Of a stretch of 64,000 nucleotides of DNA, positions 13,016-26,319 are shown one piece after another. A program made the translations under genes and the position numbers. Source of the DNA: Chrysopilus asiliformis (Eukaryota > Arthropoda > Insecta > Diptera > Rhagionidae); the NCBI GenBank assembly GCA_964034945.1, contig OZ035960.1, positions 112,248,324-112,312,323 of the forward strand, given 5' to 3'. How positions within the stretch are numbered: position 1 is the stretch's first letter; every line of letters starts with the position of its first letter. A model generated the notes under the pieces. It made no database searches. It saw only the letters and a list, made by a program, of their open reading frames with translations, and had not been told where the DNA came from.

Positions 13016-14551
13016 TAAAAACGCTGAAAAAAATAGCGAAAAATTATAAAAATTCTCGTATTTCTCCGCTTAAATTTACTCTATTGTCTCCTGTAACCAC
13101 CTCTCGTCTCTCCAGCAATATAATATGAAGGAGGTGAAGTTGATTCTACTGGGCCAAAAATTTTCTTGTGTAACAAATTTTATAATCACGAAAGCCGGAT
13201 CATAATTTCTTCAGTGGTTTAGAAGATAACAGGCGAGGGGGTTAGAGGAAAATGGAATTTCTAGTAATTGAAAATAGCAGATAATTCAAGCCAAATTGTT
13301 TTTGTGACTGATTTGGTTTTAGTGTGATTCAAGATTTAGTCGCAACTTAAAAAAATTGGTCGCTTTATCAAATAAATCACTAAAATTAATAACGGATTTT
13401 CACTAACTTGGATTATTTCAAAATGAAAATAATATTAAGTCGTTAATATCTCTAGCCATACCACAAAATCCTCAATTATTATCGAAACCTAAATATTTTC
13501 CAAAGCTTATCCCATTAAATCCTATATTTCTATATTCACCCAAAATTACTACAAGCAAACACAATCAAAAATTGATCGCTTTCAATTGACAAAGTGTGTG
13601 GGGTTTTAATCACAATAATCGTAAAAGATAAGGTGCTTAAAACCCCAAAAATTTGCGATACATTCCCAGCCACGATTTAGATTTATGGCTTAATCCAAAA
13701 GCGTAAAACCGATAAAACCGGGTAAAATGATGTTTGCTATGATTTCAATAAATGTATGAATGAATATTATTTGTGTTGTGAAGGTGATATTTTTTTTGTT
13801 GGTATTGGCGGTGACGTTAACTAAACACTGTCCCCTAAATCTCACTAATAATTCATTGGAATCCATTTTATAAATAACAGATTTAGCGATATGTTTTTTC
13901 TTTCTCCAATACATGAGTTTTTCTGCCCTTTCCCTGGGTTTCTTTCCTGCCCTTCGAATGGAATCATTACTTCAGATCCTGAACTCCTGCCCGTATATTT
14001 AACGTTGTTGGATTTTATTGTTGCCAAACGAAGTTATAAGACGAGAAAGTCAAATTCGAAAAGGCCAGATTCTTGATCCTAATGCCGAGATCCCCGCCGC
14101 CTCCTGTATCCAATGACGATAGCAACGTGAAACAAAACACAAAAAAAAACATCAACCCACCGGGCCCAACCCGGGTAACAAAGCAAAAATAAAACTGTAT
14201 GAAAAGGTGTCGATTGAGCCCAATCGTAAGTAATCCTTTGTTTCCTTTAGCTTTTCAATTTTCCCCTTCATCCATTACTAAACACTGAAACGTTCTCGTC
14301 ACGTTTTATGCCGAACAATTTATACGAAATCACTTTACCTGGGAAAATCGGTTTCGGTCGCCTTAGCAATTCCCAAAATCCCTACCCAACCACCCACTAG
14401 CACCCCATAGAGTGTGTCAGGATAGATTTAAGCTATAGCCGTAGTTTCTGTTTTTTTTTTTCCAACAGCCCGCATGCTCCAATTTTTATACTTGTAGGGA
14501 AAAAGGGATTCTTTCTCATTTTTTATTTATACATCAACGATTTGCTTTTAG
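13016..14551. other. AT-rich DNA, no gene recognised
   Basis: Short frames on both strands around 13690-14076 overlap each other and carry no known motif. Confidence 0.3.
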
Positions 14552-14653
14552 CCATTCTATGCTCAATCGTGCGTCCAGAATTCATGACAAAATGCAATCC
14601 TATTTGGGATCAATTGAAAAATTACTACCGCCATCTATACTATGTTTTGCCAG
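14552..14653 (+). other. Possible orphan exon (102 nt)
   Basis: A pyrimidine-leaning acceptor (GATTTGCTTTTAG) precedes and a good donor (CCAG/GTATGAAG) follows a 102-nt segment of higher complexity than its surroundings. Read with one leading base it gives SMLNRASRIHDKMQSYLGSI and then EKLLPPSILCFA, an amphipathic helix-like sequence. The length is a multiple of three. I cannot name a family and see no partner exon nearby, so a large-intron gene or an old processed fragment are both possible. Confidence 0.25.
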
Positions 14654-16015
14654 GTATGAAGGTATGAACAAGATGTAAAGCATGAGGAGAAACACTTCAT
14701 CTCACCGGCAAAGAAGAAAAGGATACGAAATGTGAAAAAAAAAACAGTCGTCAAATCAGTGGAACAAGTGAGGTATCCATTTGGACATTTCTTTTAGAAT
14801 CCTTTTACAAACATATTGTTAAAGGGTACAAAGGACGAATGCATCAAAGGATTCAACAAAAAAGACCAAAAGAGCACATGTCAAATGCATAAATGAAAAT
14901 TTTGTGAATTATAAGGATATTTTTTTCTCAGAATTTTCTCACATTTTCCGAGTTTAACAGAGGTATGTTACCAATTTGTTTTCTTTAACCTTGAATGATT
15001 TTGATTATAGAATTTTCATATTTTAGCACAAAGGTCCTGAACGATGATTCTGTGAAGTCAACAAATCGTCAATGGACTGGAAAATCCAACAAAAAAAAAA
15101 GTATGCAGAATAGTTAAAAACTTTATTCGCATCATTGAAACTGGAAAAGAACTCATTTTCAAAGTTTAATTTTACACAAATTTTAAATTGAATCGCTTTT
15201 TGGACATTTTTACTTGTAAAGAAATTTAGTCTAGCTCCCTATGTGGAATAAAAATGTATTTCATTTTTTGTAAAAGGAGAAAAAAATTAGGGGGAGGAGA
15301 GGCAGAGAACATTCTGATGGATCAAGAATTACCTGGAGTAAATATATATCTAAGGTCAAAATCAGATTGAAATTCCAAATTCCATGAAAGGTGCAAGAAA
15401 TACCAGAGTAAAAGGAAGAACGGGGGGGGGGGACACAGAGACCTAGTGTGATAAATGTTACTGTTCAGAAAATATCCTTCAAGGATAGTGTGTCTAAAAA
15501 ATGAAAGCAGAATCAAGCCTTCCTCAGAATTGCAAGAGATGTACGAAGAAGGGTTTGCGCGGAAGGGGTTTCGGAGTGCTAAAAATTTTCTTGAGGGATA
15601 TCTTTTGCAATAGTGAAAACCGCATCCAAATTCCTTCTCGTGCTCGCCACCGTTTTCCGCAGGGAAGCTCAAAATTTTTAACTACGCCACTTGTAGACAC
15701 GAATTTATTGTGTAGTGGACGTCATCGACAGGTCAGAGAAAGAACCCCCCCACATCCGGCGAGCTAAGCCTCATACCAGCAAGCGTGTCTACCCCTCTGA
15801 ACCTGAAGATATTCCTTCCCTTGTCTAAGTCCCCCTCCTCTTCCTGAACCTTACGTCCTCCCATACCCTACCTAATTGGCGTTCAATGTGGGGCCCAGCA
15901 AGTCCCACTGTACCCTATAGTATTGACGCCCAGTGTAGGGCAGGCTGACTCCTTCTCGTACCCTTCCCACCGTAACCTACCCCCTTCCTGTACACTACAC
16001 ACTATAAGAGATTAG
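14654..16015. other. Mixed DNA; C-rich segment at 15730-16000
   Basis: No gene recognised. GTAGACACG at 15692 and CGTGTCTAC at 15784 form a short inverted pair around a C-rich stretch. An 11-G run starts at about 15422. Confidence 0.3.
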
Positions 16016-16019
16016 AAAA

Positions 16020-16220
16020 TTTACCTAAAAAAATTGAAAATTTGCGTAGAAAATTTGAAAATTTGCTTAGAAAATTTGAAAATTTGCTTAGAAAATTTGG
16101 AAATTTGCTTAGAAAATTTGAAAATTTGCTTAGAAAATTTGAAAATTTGCTTAGAAAATTTAAAAATTTGCTTAGAAAATTTGAAAATTTGCTTAGAAAA
16201 TTTGAAAATTTGCTTAGAAA
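16020..16220. repeat. 21-bp minisatellite, about nine units
   Basis: Unit TTAGAAAATTTGAAAATTTG plus C. The period is a multiple of three, so several frames on both strands stay open (ENLKICL-type heptads); these are artefacts. Confidence 0.9.
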
Positions 16221-16224
16221 AATT

Positions 16225-16290
16225 ATTGCTTGTAGCCACAGAAATAATTGCTTGTAACCACAGAAGTTATTGCTTGTAACCACAGAAATA
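16225..16290. repeat. 22-bp unit repeated three times
   Basis: Unit ATTGCTTGTAACCACAGAAA plus TA, directly adjoining the 21-bp array. The junction shares TTGCTT with the array. Confidence 0.85.
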
Positions 16291-17405
16291 CTTGTTTAAT
16301 ACCTCGAATTCTGATTTGGTAAACATTTTCACTTGCCCAATCGTTAAATTGGATTATAATTGCTTGAACGACTTAAGAGATAGCAGAAGAGAGGTTACAG
16401 AGGAGGGGACAAGTTTGTTTGATATTCGTCGAAACTATATTTAAAAACAGTAAAAAAATGAAAAACATTTTTCACCTAATAATGATAAAAACAACCATAA
16501 AGTGTATATTCTTTCGTTTTACCCTTTTTAAAAAAAAAAACCTCTTTTCTTCAATTAACTTCAAAGAGATAGAAGACAAACGTTTATAGTACAAAACAAA
16601 ATCTGTTTGTTGAAAATTTAGACGTCGCATATTTTCAACCGAAACTCCTTCCATTTGTTTTATCCATTTTATGGGAAAAAATTATATGAAAATGGAACAA
16701 AGGTAACTCAACAACCCTTATCATTTCAAAAATCATAGAAAATAATCCTCACCACTTTCAGTTCTTAGTGCTACTACAATAGTTTTTCAACAAATCCCTA
16801 ACCGCCCCAAAGAGATAAACATATATAGATAGACACAAAATACAGATAGTATCTACTCTACACATATTTTTTTAACATAAGTTGGAATACAGTATAGGAT
16901 AGTAAATATGTACTTAAAATCTACTTGTAACTTGAATGACTGACCTTTTTGAAGACCTTAATTAGGGCTTTTGAAGTACTGTACCCTAAAGGTTGAATGC
17001 CTTTTTGTTCAACTCTATTCATTTGGTGATTTTCTGATAGGATGACATAAACAATAAACCTTTTTTACAAAATATTACTACTTTTTTCCCACCTTATGAT
17101 GACATCAAGCGCTTGGATGTTCTGAATTGTGTTTTTGTTTCAGACATTATCAAATGTAATAACATGTTTGGGCTTTTATGTCTTTTGTTGATTCAAAGAA
17201 AACTAAAACCAAATCCCGAAGGCGTTAATTTTATGTTTCAGTAATAAAAATTTATCAGGATGTGAATGACTATAACATAGGTCGCAAGTTGTTTTGTCAT
17301 TTTGACATTTTTTTTACATATTGTCACTGAGATATGTTGAAATCATCAAAATAAATATAGAAACGGATATTTCTTTTGTGATACATTGGAAAAGTAATAT
17401 ATCAT
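16291..17405. other. AT-rich DNA without gene
   Basis: No feature recognised on either strand. Confidence 0.3.
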
Positions 17406-17408
17406 ATA

Positions 17409-17990
17409 GGAATATATTCGATGTGGTATACCGTTTGTAACGCATCAAACCAATCTCTGGACACAAAAATGAACTACACCAGAGTGTTTTGGATGACAAA
17501 AGATTTTGATTTCCGCATGTCCATCCGTCTGTATGTACGTCTGTTCGTCCATCTCTCCATCTGTCCATCTGTCCATCTGTCAATATGCCCATCTGTCCAT
17601 CTGTCAATCTGCCCATCTGTCCGTCCGTCCGTCATTCTGTCCGTCTGTCTGTCTGTCGGTCTATCTATCTGTCTATCCGTCTATCCGTCTGTCAGTATGC
17701 CGGTCTGTGTTCCCGTCTGTTTATCCGTCTGTCTGTTCGGGAACATATGTATAACTTTCGAAAGAATTGAGCTAAAGACTTTAAATTTTATATAAGCGCA
17801 TTTCTCGCAAATGACAAGGCTAAGTTATTGAGCGGGAAAAATCGGACCATTTCTTCCCCCTTCCCGTATTGAAGGGATTGACATAACTACATCAAAATCC
17901 GATTGGATCACTCTTTCCCCCCTCTCACATACCGTATTGACATAACTACATCAAAATCCAATTGGACCACTCTTTCCCCCCTCCCACATA
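17409..17990 (+). repeat. Repeat with GTATACCGTTTGTAACGCATC head and CTGTCCAT array
   Basis: The head GTATACCGTTTGTAACGCAT, then GATTTCCGCATGTCCATC, leads into a (CTGTCCAT/CTGTCCGT)n array at 17519-17735, then GAGCTAAAGACTTTAAATTTT. The same order is seen at 33385-33600 and, reversed, at 23280-23770. The tail holds a duplicated CATAACTACATCAAAATCC segment. Confidence 0.7.
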
Positions 17991-18262
17991 CACTCAGAAA
18001 AATGTCCAGGTCAACTTTTTGTCAGGTTAACTCTGACCTTACAGAGGTGTCTGTAAGCCAGCTAGCGGTCAGAGTTAACCTATCTAAGGTCAACTCGTGC
18101 AGCTCCCAATGCCCTACTTCACCTGCTGGTGGCTTAATTTCAGAAATTCTCCGACCACAGGTCAACTCAGTTTTACTTGCCCACATGCAGGCGAACGCGC
18201 GCCTGCCCGAGGCCTATTACGCCGTATGTAGGTCGTCGAGTTAGCCTCCATTTTTCTGAGTG
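17991..18262 (+). mobile_element. CACTCAG MITE, copy 2 (272 bp)
   Basis: TIRs CACTCAGAAAAAT/ATTTTTCTGAGTG with TA on both sides (17989-17990 and 18263-18264). It differs from copy 3 by only a few bases, so movement was recent. Confidence 0.8.
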
Positions 18263-18264
18263 TA

Positions 18265-19760
18265 CACATTGAATACTTTTTTTCTGTTTTCTCGAGAACG
18301 GTTCATAGTATCAAAAAATTTGTAAGCTCAAAATTTGTTGAAAATATAATTTTACATAACCGTTCCATACAACAAAACCCAATCGGACCGATCTCTCACC
18401 CCTCGTCCACACAAATCGATTTTTCCAGAAAAAGTTTCCAAGCCTTCATACAAAATGTTGGACGATTGGACCCTAGCTGTTGCAGCTTTTCTTATGTTTT
18501 AATTTTATACTCTTGATTAGTGTGAGAAAATTTTCTTTAAAAAAATAGGCATCTTATTTGAGCGGCTTGAACGAGTTGAGCAGCTTAGCTGGATGAATTG
18601 CTAGATTTCCAAACAAATCGTGAAAAAAACCAGCAAAAGAACTTCATGAAGATACAACGTAAGTTGGATTGTAACTGATTTTATAAAAAAAAAAATACGA
18701 CTTTCTCAACATTAAATAATTTGTTTTTCCAGTGCATGGCGTCATAGATCAGTTTCAAAAGCCATCATGAAAAACCGAATAAAAATAGACGACTATGATA
18801 CTCGTAAACCAAATGAAATGTTTGCAATTTGTTAAAAACACAGCATGATTTTTTTTTAAAGCAACAATACAATTTACAGCCTACCCAACAACCAGCAAGG
18901 GTTGGAAAATGGTTGAACAGAAAAATTCCATCAGGGTTGTTGTAAAACATGGACGAGAATCCTATTCGATTTTCGTACCAGGCAAAACCAAGTAATCTGA
19001 CAAACCGCACATTGTCCGCAACAAATAGCCACAATTTATCACTGAAAGTTAATGCTTTACAAAGTATGTAAGCCAGCATGGCGCAGGATAAATTCCAGAA
19101 AGCATCTCCATTGATACACAATACAGATTAAAAACATTGAAAAATCAATATCCTATCCAGGATAGTGCCTATAGATTCGATTTTTCATTTTAATCTTGTA
19201 CAAATTATTCATTTTTTACCATTTTTTAAATCTACTCTTACTGTTAGAAATTGTTTATTAATTTTCAATTATCTAGAGAAAAATTTACCAATAAATTTCC
19301 ATTCGAAGAATTTTTAAAAAAATGCTTTGAATAAAACTACTTACTAATCAACAGTGGGGAAATATTAAATTATGAATTTATTCATAATATTTGTAACAAA
19401 AATTGCACGAAATTCCAGGAAATTGTAGAATTGCAGGAAATGGTAGGAGAGGGGTTATCAGGGGAGGTGTTAGGGGAAAATGTTTCTTCAAATTGGATAT
19501 TAGCTGTATATCGCGAAATAATTTGGCTCTTTTTCTCTTAGAGTTAAATTTCTGGTTTCATTTCCATGGTCAAACTAGTTTGTTTGTCTGAGCCAAAAGT
19601 TTATCTATGAAAGACAAACTATTTTTTGGTTTACTTCTACGGAGAATATGCATGGAAAACAGAGACAAACTTTGGTTACTTTTCAAAGGGAAACCTTGGT
19701 TGCTCAGCAAAGGGAAAGCTTGGCTCTTTCAAATAAACGAAAATCGCTCTTTTTCAAATC
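18265..19760. other. Repeat tail, then unassigned DNA
   Basis: To about 18500 this continues the host repeat of the MITE; GGACGATTGGACCCTAGCTG recurs at 35683. A 118-codon minus frame (19121-18765, MCINGDAFWNLSCAMLAYIL) has a higher-complexity composition than most, but no motif I know. Confidence 0.3.
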
Positions 19761-19761
19761 T

Positions 19762-20120
19762 TTTATTTAGCCTGCTTTTTGTCTGTTTATTTATCTGTCT
19801 ATCAGGATCAAATCTTGTAAGATAACTTTGACCCCCTTCCACTCATCCGATTGACTTGAAATTTTGCACACATACGTAACTCCGAGGACAATATTGTCAC
19901 CACTTCGTCCTTGTAAGTATAACGGAAGGTCCTGTAAAGATCATGTGTTTATCATTTTCCTCTAATTTTCCGGAAAAAAATTTCATCTGTGGAACTTTGG
20001 GTCGCTGTATGCGATTCTGGAGTCAAAAATTCCGTAAGAACATCTCAAAGGACTGAAAAGGATAAAAAAATTAAAAAAAAAAACTTTTATTTTGAACAAA
20101 ATGTACTAAAAAGAAGAAAA
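19762..20120 (+). repeat. AGCTTTTATTTAGCTTGC-family repeat
   Basis: TTATTTAGCCTGCTTTTTGT, GATTGACTTGAAATTTTGCA, TTCGTCCTTGTAAG, and one unit of the GGTCGCTGTATGCGATTCTG block. Ends in an A-rich run. Confidence 0.6.
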
Positions 20121-21941
20121 TAATGGTTTGAATTTAAGAGAAATTAATAATTTTCCGACTCAATATTCTGTTATGTTCCACTATCAAATATTTCGACACG
20201 TATTTATTACATTGTCAGTAATTTTTGATAAATATACTAAAAATCGATAAACTATTCTGACCTTTACTCGAAAAGTTTTACCTCGACATTTCCTTACCAC
20301 AGGCCAGGACTTATTCCATATGGAAACACCCTCCCCGAATGTAATTATCCCTTAAAAAATGAAAGAAAACAAGAAAATATATCGACAACCAACAACCCAA
20401 GGTCGGCCCTTGGCCTAAATTGAAACAAACTAAAATTCATAAAATATGGGTTGGCTAATCACCATACCTACCCTAACCCACAGCATGACTGGAATTCCAA
20501 TCAAAATTCCGGTGGCCAATCGGCCAGGATTCAATCATCACATATCATAATCGTTCGCCCACAAAATGTTGAAACATATTTAAACGACCAAAAGGATATT
20601 TAGTTAAATGTAATCAATATAGAGATTCAATAGAAATTCCCCATAATGGAATGTTTCAGGCTTTTAGCTCATCGCGGCTTAGATGAATTTTGCTCATTTT
20701 ACGGATTTTTTTCGAGGGTAAAAATGTGAATAAAATAAAAATGTGATAAAATCAAAATCACATTTATCGTTGCCTCTTCCACTAAGTAATTTATTCCCGT
20801 AGCTTATCTTGTCACGCCCCGGTAATATCATAATATAGGGCCAACTTGTTGCACGGCAAACTTCCTCCGTTCTACACTCGACTTGTCTTTGAGGCCGCCG
20901 CCACATCGAAAAAAAGAAGGTCTTCGACGTCGACGTCGACGTCTCTGACTGAATGAATTTCTCCAACTTTCGCTATGAACGACATATTGTTTTCGTGTCA
21001 CGTTTTCCTACAATTATCTACGAACATTGATTTTTCCATTTTAACCGTGGAAAATCTTCAGTTCCAACGAAACTCCCACCCGATCCCCTCCCGCCGGAAA
21101 CAATTTTATAACCATTTTTCGCGGAAATAAACGCGCCAACATTTGGAGGATCCTGGCAGGAGTATAACGTAATGCCAGCCAAGTAACATACATTTAGGCG
21201 CGACTTTACATACTTTTGGGCGTTCCAAAACAAGAAATCTAACAACCAAGTGGCGATACGTACTCAGTAAAAGTGTTTAGACCGAAAGTCCTTCTAGTAT
21301 GTCGGCATCAACGAAAAAGGACGAAGGGGGTATGAGAATTTTTGTGATAAAAGAAGTAAGGGAAAAGTTTTCGCACTCATGCCGAATTCACGCACTTTGA
21401 AATTTGTTTACGTTCTAGAGGGTCAATTAGCGCCCTTCTCAGACGTATAAATTCACATTTAAAAGGCCCTGGCGTAGCGGCAATTCACTTTCGTACTTCA
21501 TTAACTGGAAATCTGTAAAATTTGCGAGAATGATTTTCCAGTAATTTAATTGCGTATCCATATATTCTGATTTTAATGATGACATGAGATTCTCGTTTAA
21601 TTTCGTCGAAAATGTATTCACCGTTTCACTTGAACTTGGAAAGGATTATCAAAAGATGTTAAATTAAATTCCCAATTGATACACCGATGTCAACATGTTT
21701 TTGATTTGTTGTGTTAAAACGTTTAAACGTTGCATTAGATTTTTTAAATCACAAAATAAACCAATAATTTATGTAAGGTAAGAAATTTTTATATAAAAGA
21801 TCGAATTTAAAATAAAAAAATTATCAGAAAAAATGTCGTATTTCTCTCAAATTAAATAGTAATCACTTTTATCAAACTGTGCATTGACCATATACGCTAA
21901 ATTTCGCCTTCCCGCTCACTTGACTTCGCCTTGGTCTAGAT
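20121..21941. other. AT-rich DNA, no gene recognised
   Basis: Only short frames. A GTCGACGTCGACGTC run at about 20930 is the only notable simple repeat. Confidence 0.3.
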
Positions 21942-22061
21942 CAGTGGTTCCCAAACTCTTTTGGCCCACGGACCCCTTTTCATAGTCAAAACTTGCCCAC
22001 GGACCCCTGAATAATCCCGGGGACCCCTGGGGGTCCGTAGGGACCACTTTGGGAACCACTT
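21942..22061 (+). mobile_element. Short hAT-like MITE
   Basis: CAGTGGTTCCCAAA at one end and TTTGGGAACCACT at the other, with CCCACGGACCCC repeated inside. Such ends are typical of hAT-derived MITEs. No clear 8-bp target duplication is visible. Confidence 0.55.
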
Positions 22062-22195
22062 TGTATGGGATTTCATATTGCCATCATACATCCTATTAGT
22101 AAATGTGTTACGTATTTTATGGGCAATTTCTATACATCAATTCGTCCGAGAGTTATTGAAAAGGACAGAAGGACGTTCAAGCATAAATTGATTTT

Positions 22196-22470
22196 ATTAA
22201 AAGCTTTTATTTAGCTTGCCTTCGTATCTGTGGGTCTGTCTGGGTCAAATTTTGCAATCTAATTTTGACCCATCTCCGCTCATTCGATGGACTTGAAATT
22301 TTGCACACATACGCGAGTACAATATTTTCACTACAATATTTTAGCTTTTATTTCTGAAACACAGCGCCCAAAAAAAATGTTTTTCCTTTTTAGTGCATTT
22401 TTTTAAATATAATTCTTTTTTCTTTAATTTTTAAATCCCGCTTTTGTAATTCTTGTGTTGCGCTTCTGGA
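22196..22470 (+). repeat. AGCTTTTATTTAGCTTGC-family repeat, partial
   Basis: TTAAAAGCTTTTATTTAGCT, TGGGTCAAATTTTGCAAT and TTGAAATTTTGCACACATAC in family order, then a jump to the AAACACAGCGCCCAAAAA end. Confidence 0.6.
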
Positions 22471-23279
22471 TTTTATTTTATTGAATTACTTTCACAAACC
22501 GAAACTAATTTGTTATTTGCACGTGAACATTATAAAATTATTTTCCACAAAATGTCATTTTAACAACCCTCAGCATCAATTTTTGTCCAATTTAAATTCA
22601 TCACGAAATTCCACCATTTATCGCGAACTTCTTGCTGCCTGAAAAAATCTACCTACCCATTCACAAAAAAACAGTAAATATAGGTAAATTTTTCAGATAT
22701 CATCATCATCCGCTTGAATTAAATAAGAAAATTTGATTTCGCATTTTATTAGTATCCTTTTTTTGTTTGATTTTATTGGCTCCAGGAAGATCATTTTTCA
22801 CACAACATGACTTGGCAACATACCATAGGGACAGGAAGAAGTCGAAAAAAAAACGCAACTCGAATGTGAGCAAGTTTTAAAAATCACGAAAAGGTACGCA
22901 AAAAAATACACCTTGAAACCCCATTAGAAAAATAAAACACAAACTGTAGAGAAGGAAAATTAGATTGGACGGGAAAACGAACCGAATGAATTGAGAACGG
23001 ATCAGAAGTATAGCGGAATAGGACAGGAAAATCGATTGGTTCTAGTAGAGTCTGGATAATAGGGTGCAATAGGAAGATACGGATCACATTAAACTAATTT
23101 CAACTGGTGGAATTTTACCAATTTTTACTGATATTAAAAAATTTGGTGGTTTCTCTTCTGTCGAAATTGAAAGTCGAATCTCGCATTTAAAAGTTGAACA
23201 TAACAAAAGCTATAATTGCCAATTTGGCAATTATTGAAAACCCGTATGGTGATTTAAGTGAATGGCGAACAGTTTTATC
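22471..23279. other. AT-rich DNA without gene
   Basis: Nothing recognised on either strand. Confidence 0.3.
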
Positions 23280-23598
23280 AAAATTCCACTATGAAGTCAA
23301 ACTTTCCAATAAGATTTTTTTAAAATTTGTTTCAATCGGATTTTGATGTATGGAAGTTTTATGTAGAATCATATCCCAAATAACTTTTGTTCTTGCACTT
23401 TTTTGATAAGATGCACCGTTTTTGAGATATTCGCAAAAATCGTTTTCGTTCGTATGGGGGGTACCCCCCCTAATGGTCCATTTTTGCCCATTAACGAACT
23501 TAGCCTCGAATTTTACGAAAAACGAATCTGCGCAAAATTTCAAGTCTCTAGCTCAATCCGTGCGCCTGCAATCCGCGCCACAGACAGACGGACGGACG

Positions 23599-23637
<39 letters not shown>

Positions 23638-23770
23638 GGACGGACATGGAAAATTCAATTTTTTTTATCATTCTAAACACACTGGTGTAATTCATTTTTG
23701 TGTGTGATGACGGGATCTTGGCGTTACAAACGGTAAAGCAAAGTTAATATACCCTTTGGTTTCACCATAC
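23280..23770 (-). repeat. GTATACCGTTTGTAACG-type repeat, minus strand
   Basis: Contains the CGGACAGACAGACAGACAGA array (23581-23645), the TTTGCCCATTAACGAACTTA segment that is the empty site for the piggyBac-like insertion at 94-624, and the far end TTTCACCATACGGGTATAAA. Confidence 0.7.
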
Positions 23771-25434
23771 GGGTATAAACAGGATATATAAAAGGTCTTT
23801 AAGTTTTCGGAATTTATAATCTTCCCCTGGGCTGTCCAAAACCTGTCTACGCCACTCAACATTTACGAGGTTTTAATGTAACCCATGAACAGCACAGAAC
23901 GTACTAGCAGTCTAAAGCGATGGTATCACTACGAGCTTAGTGTTTTTCACAATCCTGGTACCTACTTGGCCACTCCCTCACTATAGTGTTTTGGTGTATG
24001 GCACGTATCGGGTACTAAAAGTGTATATTTTAAGTGGTACATACCTGTCATACACGAAAAATGCAACTACGATCGACGCCTGATTTAGAGGGCAATAAGT
24101 TATTGTTGGAAACAAGTGATCCACTTTATCCCTGCCCACCCTTTCTATAATATATGATGGTACGAGCAATATACAAAAAAAATCCCAAATAGAAACGAAA
24201 AGAAACCAAAGGATATAACATTTTATTTTAATAGGGCATCAACTCATGCCACGCCAAGGTCCTGTAAATGTATGTTAATCCTCTACTGACCGACCTTACT
24301 TGATTCACCTTCACCTTCATTCCGTATGCTATTATATGCTATGCTATTCCTCAACATGTTATGCCCGCTCTCGATGGATGATATTATTTTGCCAACAATA
24401 TAATATAATCAGATAAATCCATAGCATTAAATATAATACTCGGATTAATACGTGCTTGTGGAAATATACAACATCATCTACTCTTCTAAATTTATAGTCT
24501 TTACCTGGGAGAACAATTTTTCCATTTACTTTCGAAATCCTGTCACGTACAAAACTTGTAATTCGTTTTAAATCAGTTTACCTAAAGGAATTCCAACCTT
24601 AACAAATCGCTTTTCTGCCTTTGCCTTACTTTCACCTTTTTTTCGGCCAAATATGTATAAAAAATACAAAAAAAAAACACCAAAAGCTACCTTTGGCCGC
24701 TAACCAATATTCAGCTACAACAGATTTTCCAACGTTTTCGAATATTTTCACAATTTTCCATTAAGTTCTAATTTTTTTTTAGAATGCAACTATCGAAACA
24801 TTCCGGTAATTTATTGTTCCAATCCAAATCGACAGCTCCGGTAAACCACCCTCAGAATCCAATATTTGTTTTCCCGCAATGAAAAATCAAAGTTTTTCCG
24901 GTGTAATTGGTTTAAGCCAATAACAACAATCCGGAAAATAGATGGAAAAATTACTGAAAAAGTATATACCTCGTTTATTGGGATTAAATTGTTTTTCCCA
25001 ATTTTCACATAGAATCCGCCAGTCCCATAACAATTTTCCACACACTATATCTAACTAAATATAAATAGCGAATTTCAAATAAAAACTCGATCTAAACAAA
25101 AAAAAATTGTTTAATTAAACTTCAAATTCACATGTGAAATACTGATTCCAATTATGGTGAGTATTTTTTTTTTAAATATTATTACGAAAAACCAAGTCTG
25201 GCATTTAATTTAAGTAAAACAACGTGATGAGAATTTTCAAACTTTCTCGTTTACGAGTATTTAGAGCGCAGTCATTTAATTATGGTTTATTTTAATTAAT
25301 ATTTTTAGAATATTTAAACTTTTTGACTTTATTTGGTCCATTCTGGCAGTTAAAAAAAACTTATTGAATGAATGTTTTGAAATAGTTTTATTACTAGCTG
25401 TTATAATCCTTTCTTCTATTTGAATAGGGTAGAG
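23771..25434. other. AT-rich DNA, no gene recognised
   Basis: GGTGTATGGCACGTATCGGG near 23993 resembles the palindrome region at 57900-57980, so a low-copy repeat is likely there. The rest is unassigned. Confidence 0.3.
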
Positions 25435-25850
25435 TCTATAAAAAAATATCAGTTGTGATTAACACCAAGCTTTCCTCTGCGATATTTAGGTCGGAAAAAA
25501 CATGTAAAAAGATTTTTTTTTTCAAATACCTCGAAAACGGTTAAAGATACGCAAAAACCGTTAAAGGAAAAAGGTGCAGGAAATTTTATTTTCTTTAAAT
25601 TTGGTTATATGCATTTTTTCTCAAAAGCGCAAAAGTTTTGAGAAATTTTCAAAAAACTTAATTTTTCAAAAAAAATTATATATGAGGTATCCGTTATAGC
25701 TAACGGTACTTTTCCAAAAGTTGATAGAAATTTACGATTTTCGTAAAACCTATTTGCAAGAAATTTCAAGTCGGTAGCTCAACGCGTTCTCGAGTTTTTT
25801 AAGATACAGATTCGAATCATTTGAACATCGTTTTTTAACACTTTTTCTAT
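25435..25850 (-). repeat. Diffuse AACGGTAGCTATAACGG repeat, minus strand
   Basis: AAATATCAGTTGTGATTAAC at one end, CCGTTATAGCTAACGGTA in the middle and TTCAAGTCGGTAGCTCAACG at the other: the reverse order of 54780-55310. Confidence 0.6.
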
Positions 25851-26319
25851 TAATAAACAATTAACTAAAACCATCAAATGGAGCATATTGCCAAGCTCAC
25901 AAGGTTTATTTCTACTTATTTCATATATTTACCCAAATTTAATATTTTTTTAAACTAAGCAGTTATAAAATTGTGTTAAAGTTGCAAAATATAATGCCGT
26001 GTATCTTGTGGTTGTTTACAAAACTAATCATTATTATTACCTACTATTTTACGATATTAATATCATATGTGAATACCCTTAATATTATCAGTCTTAGCTG
26101 GACGAAACTCAAAAATTATCGGGTATCAACACCTCTCATATCATTCTCTATGAAAATTCATTTTCAGAGGACCAGTGTTGCGGAGTCATGTCGGGGAGTG
26201 TTTTTTATTGCAAGCGTTGGAATCGAGAAACAAATTCAACACCATCTCATATCACTACCACAAACTCAAATTCGTATTTAAAAGCTCTAATCCGTATTTA
26301 TGGATAGCGAATTTCGTTA

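Noticed and set aside
16002..16283. Heptad-like ENLKICL / FLSKFSN frames, possible coiled coil
   Set aside because: The 21-bp minisatellite keeps several frames on both strands open at once, which real coding DNA would not.
16020..16290. Possible CRISPR array
   Set aside because: Units are contiguous without unique spacers, and the context is eukaryotic.
18765..19121. 118-codon minus-strand frame as a gene
   Set aside because: No motif, no splice or promoter context, and frames of this length arise by chance in a window this size; left as unassigned.
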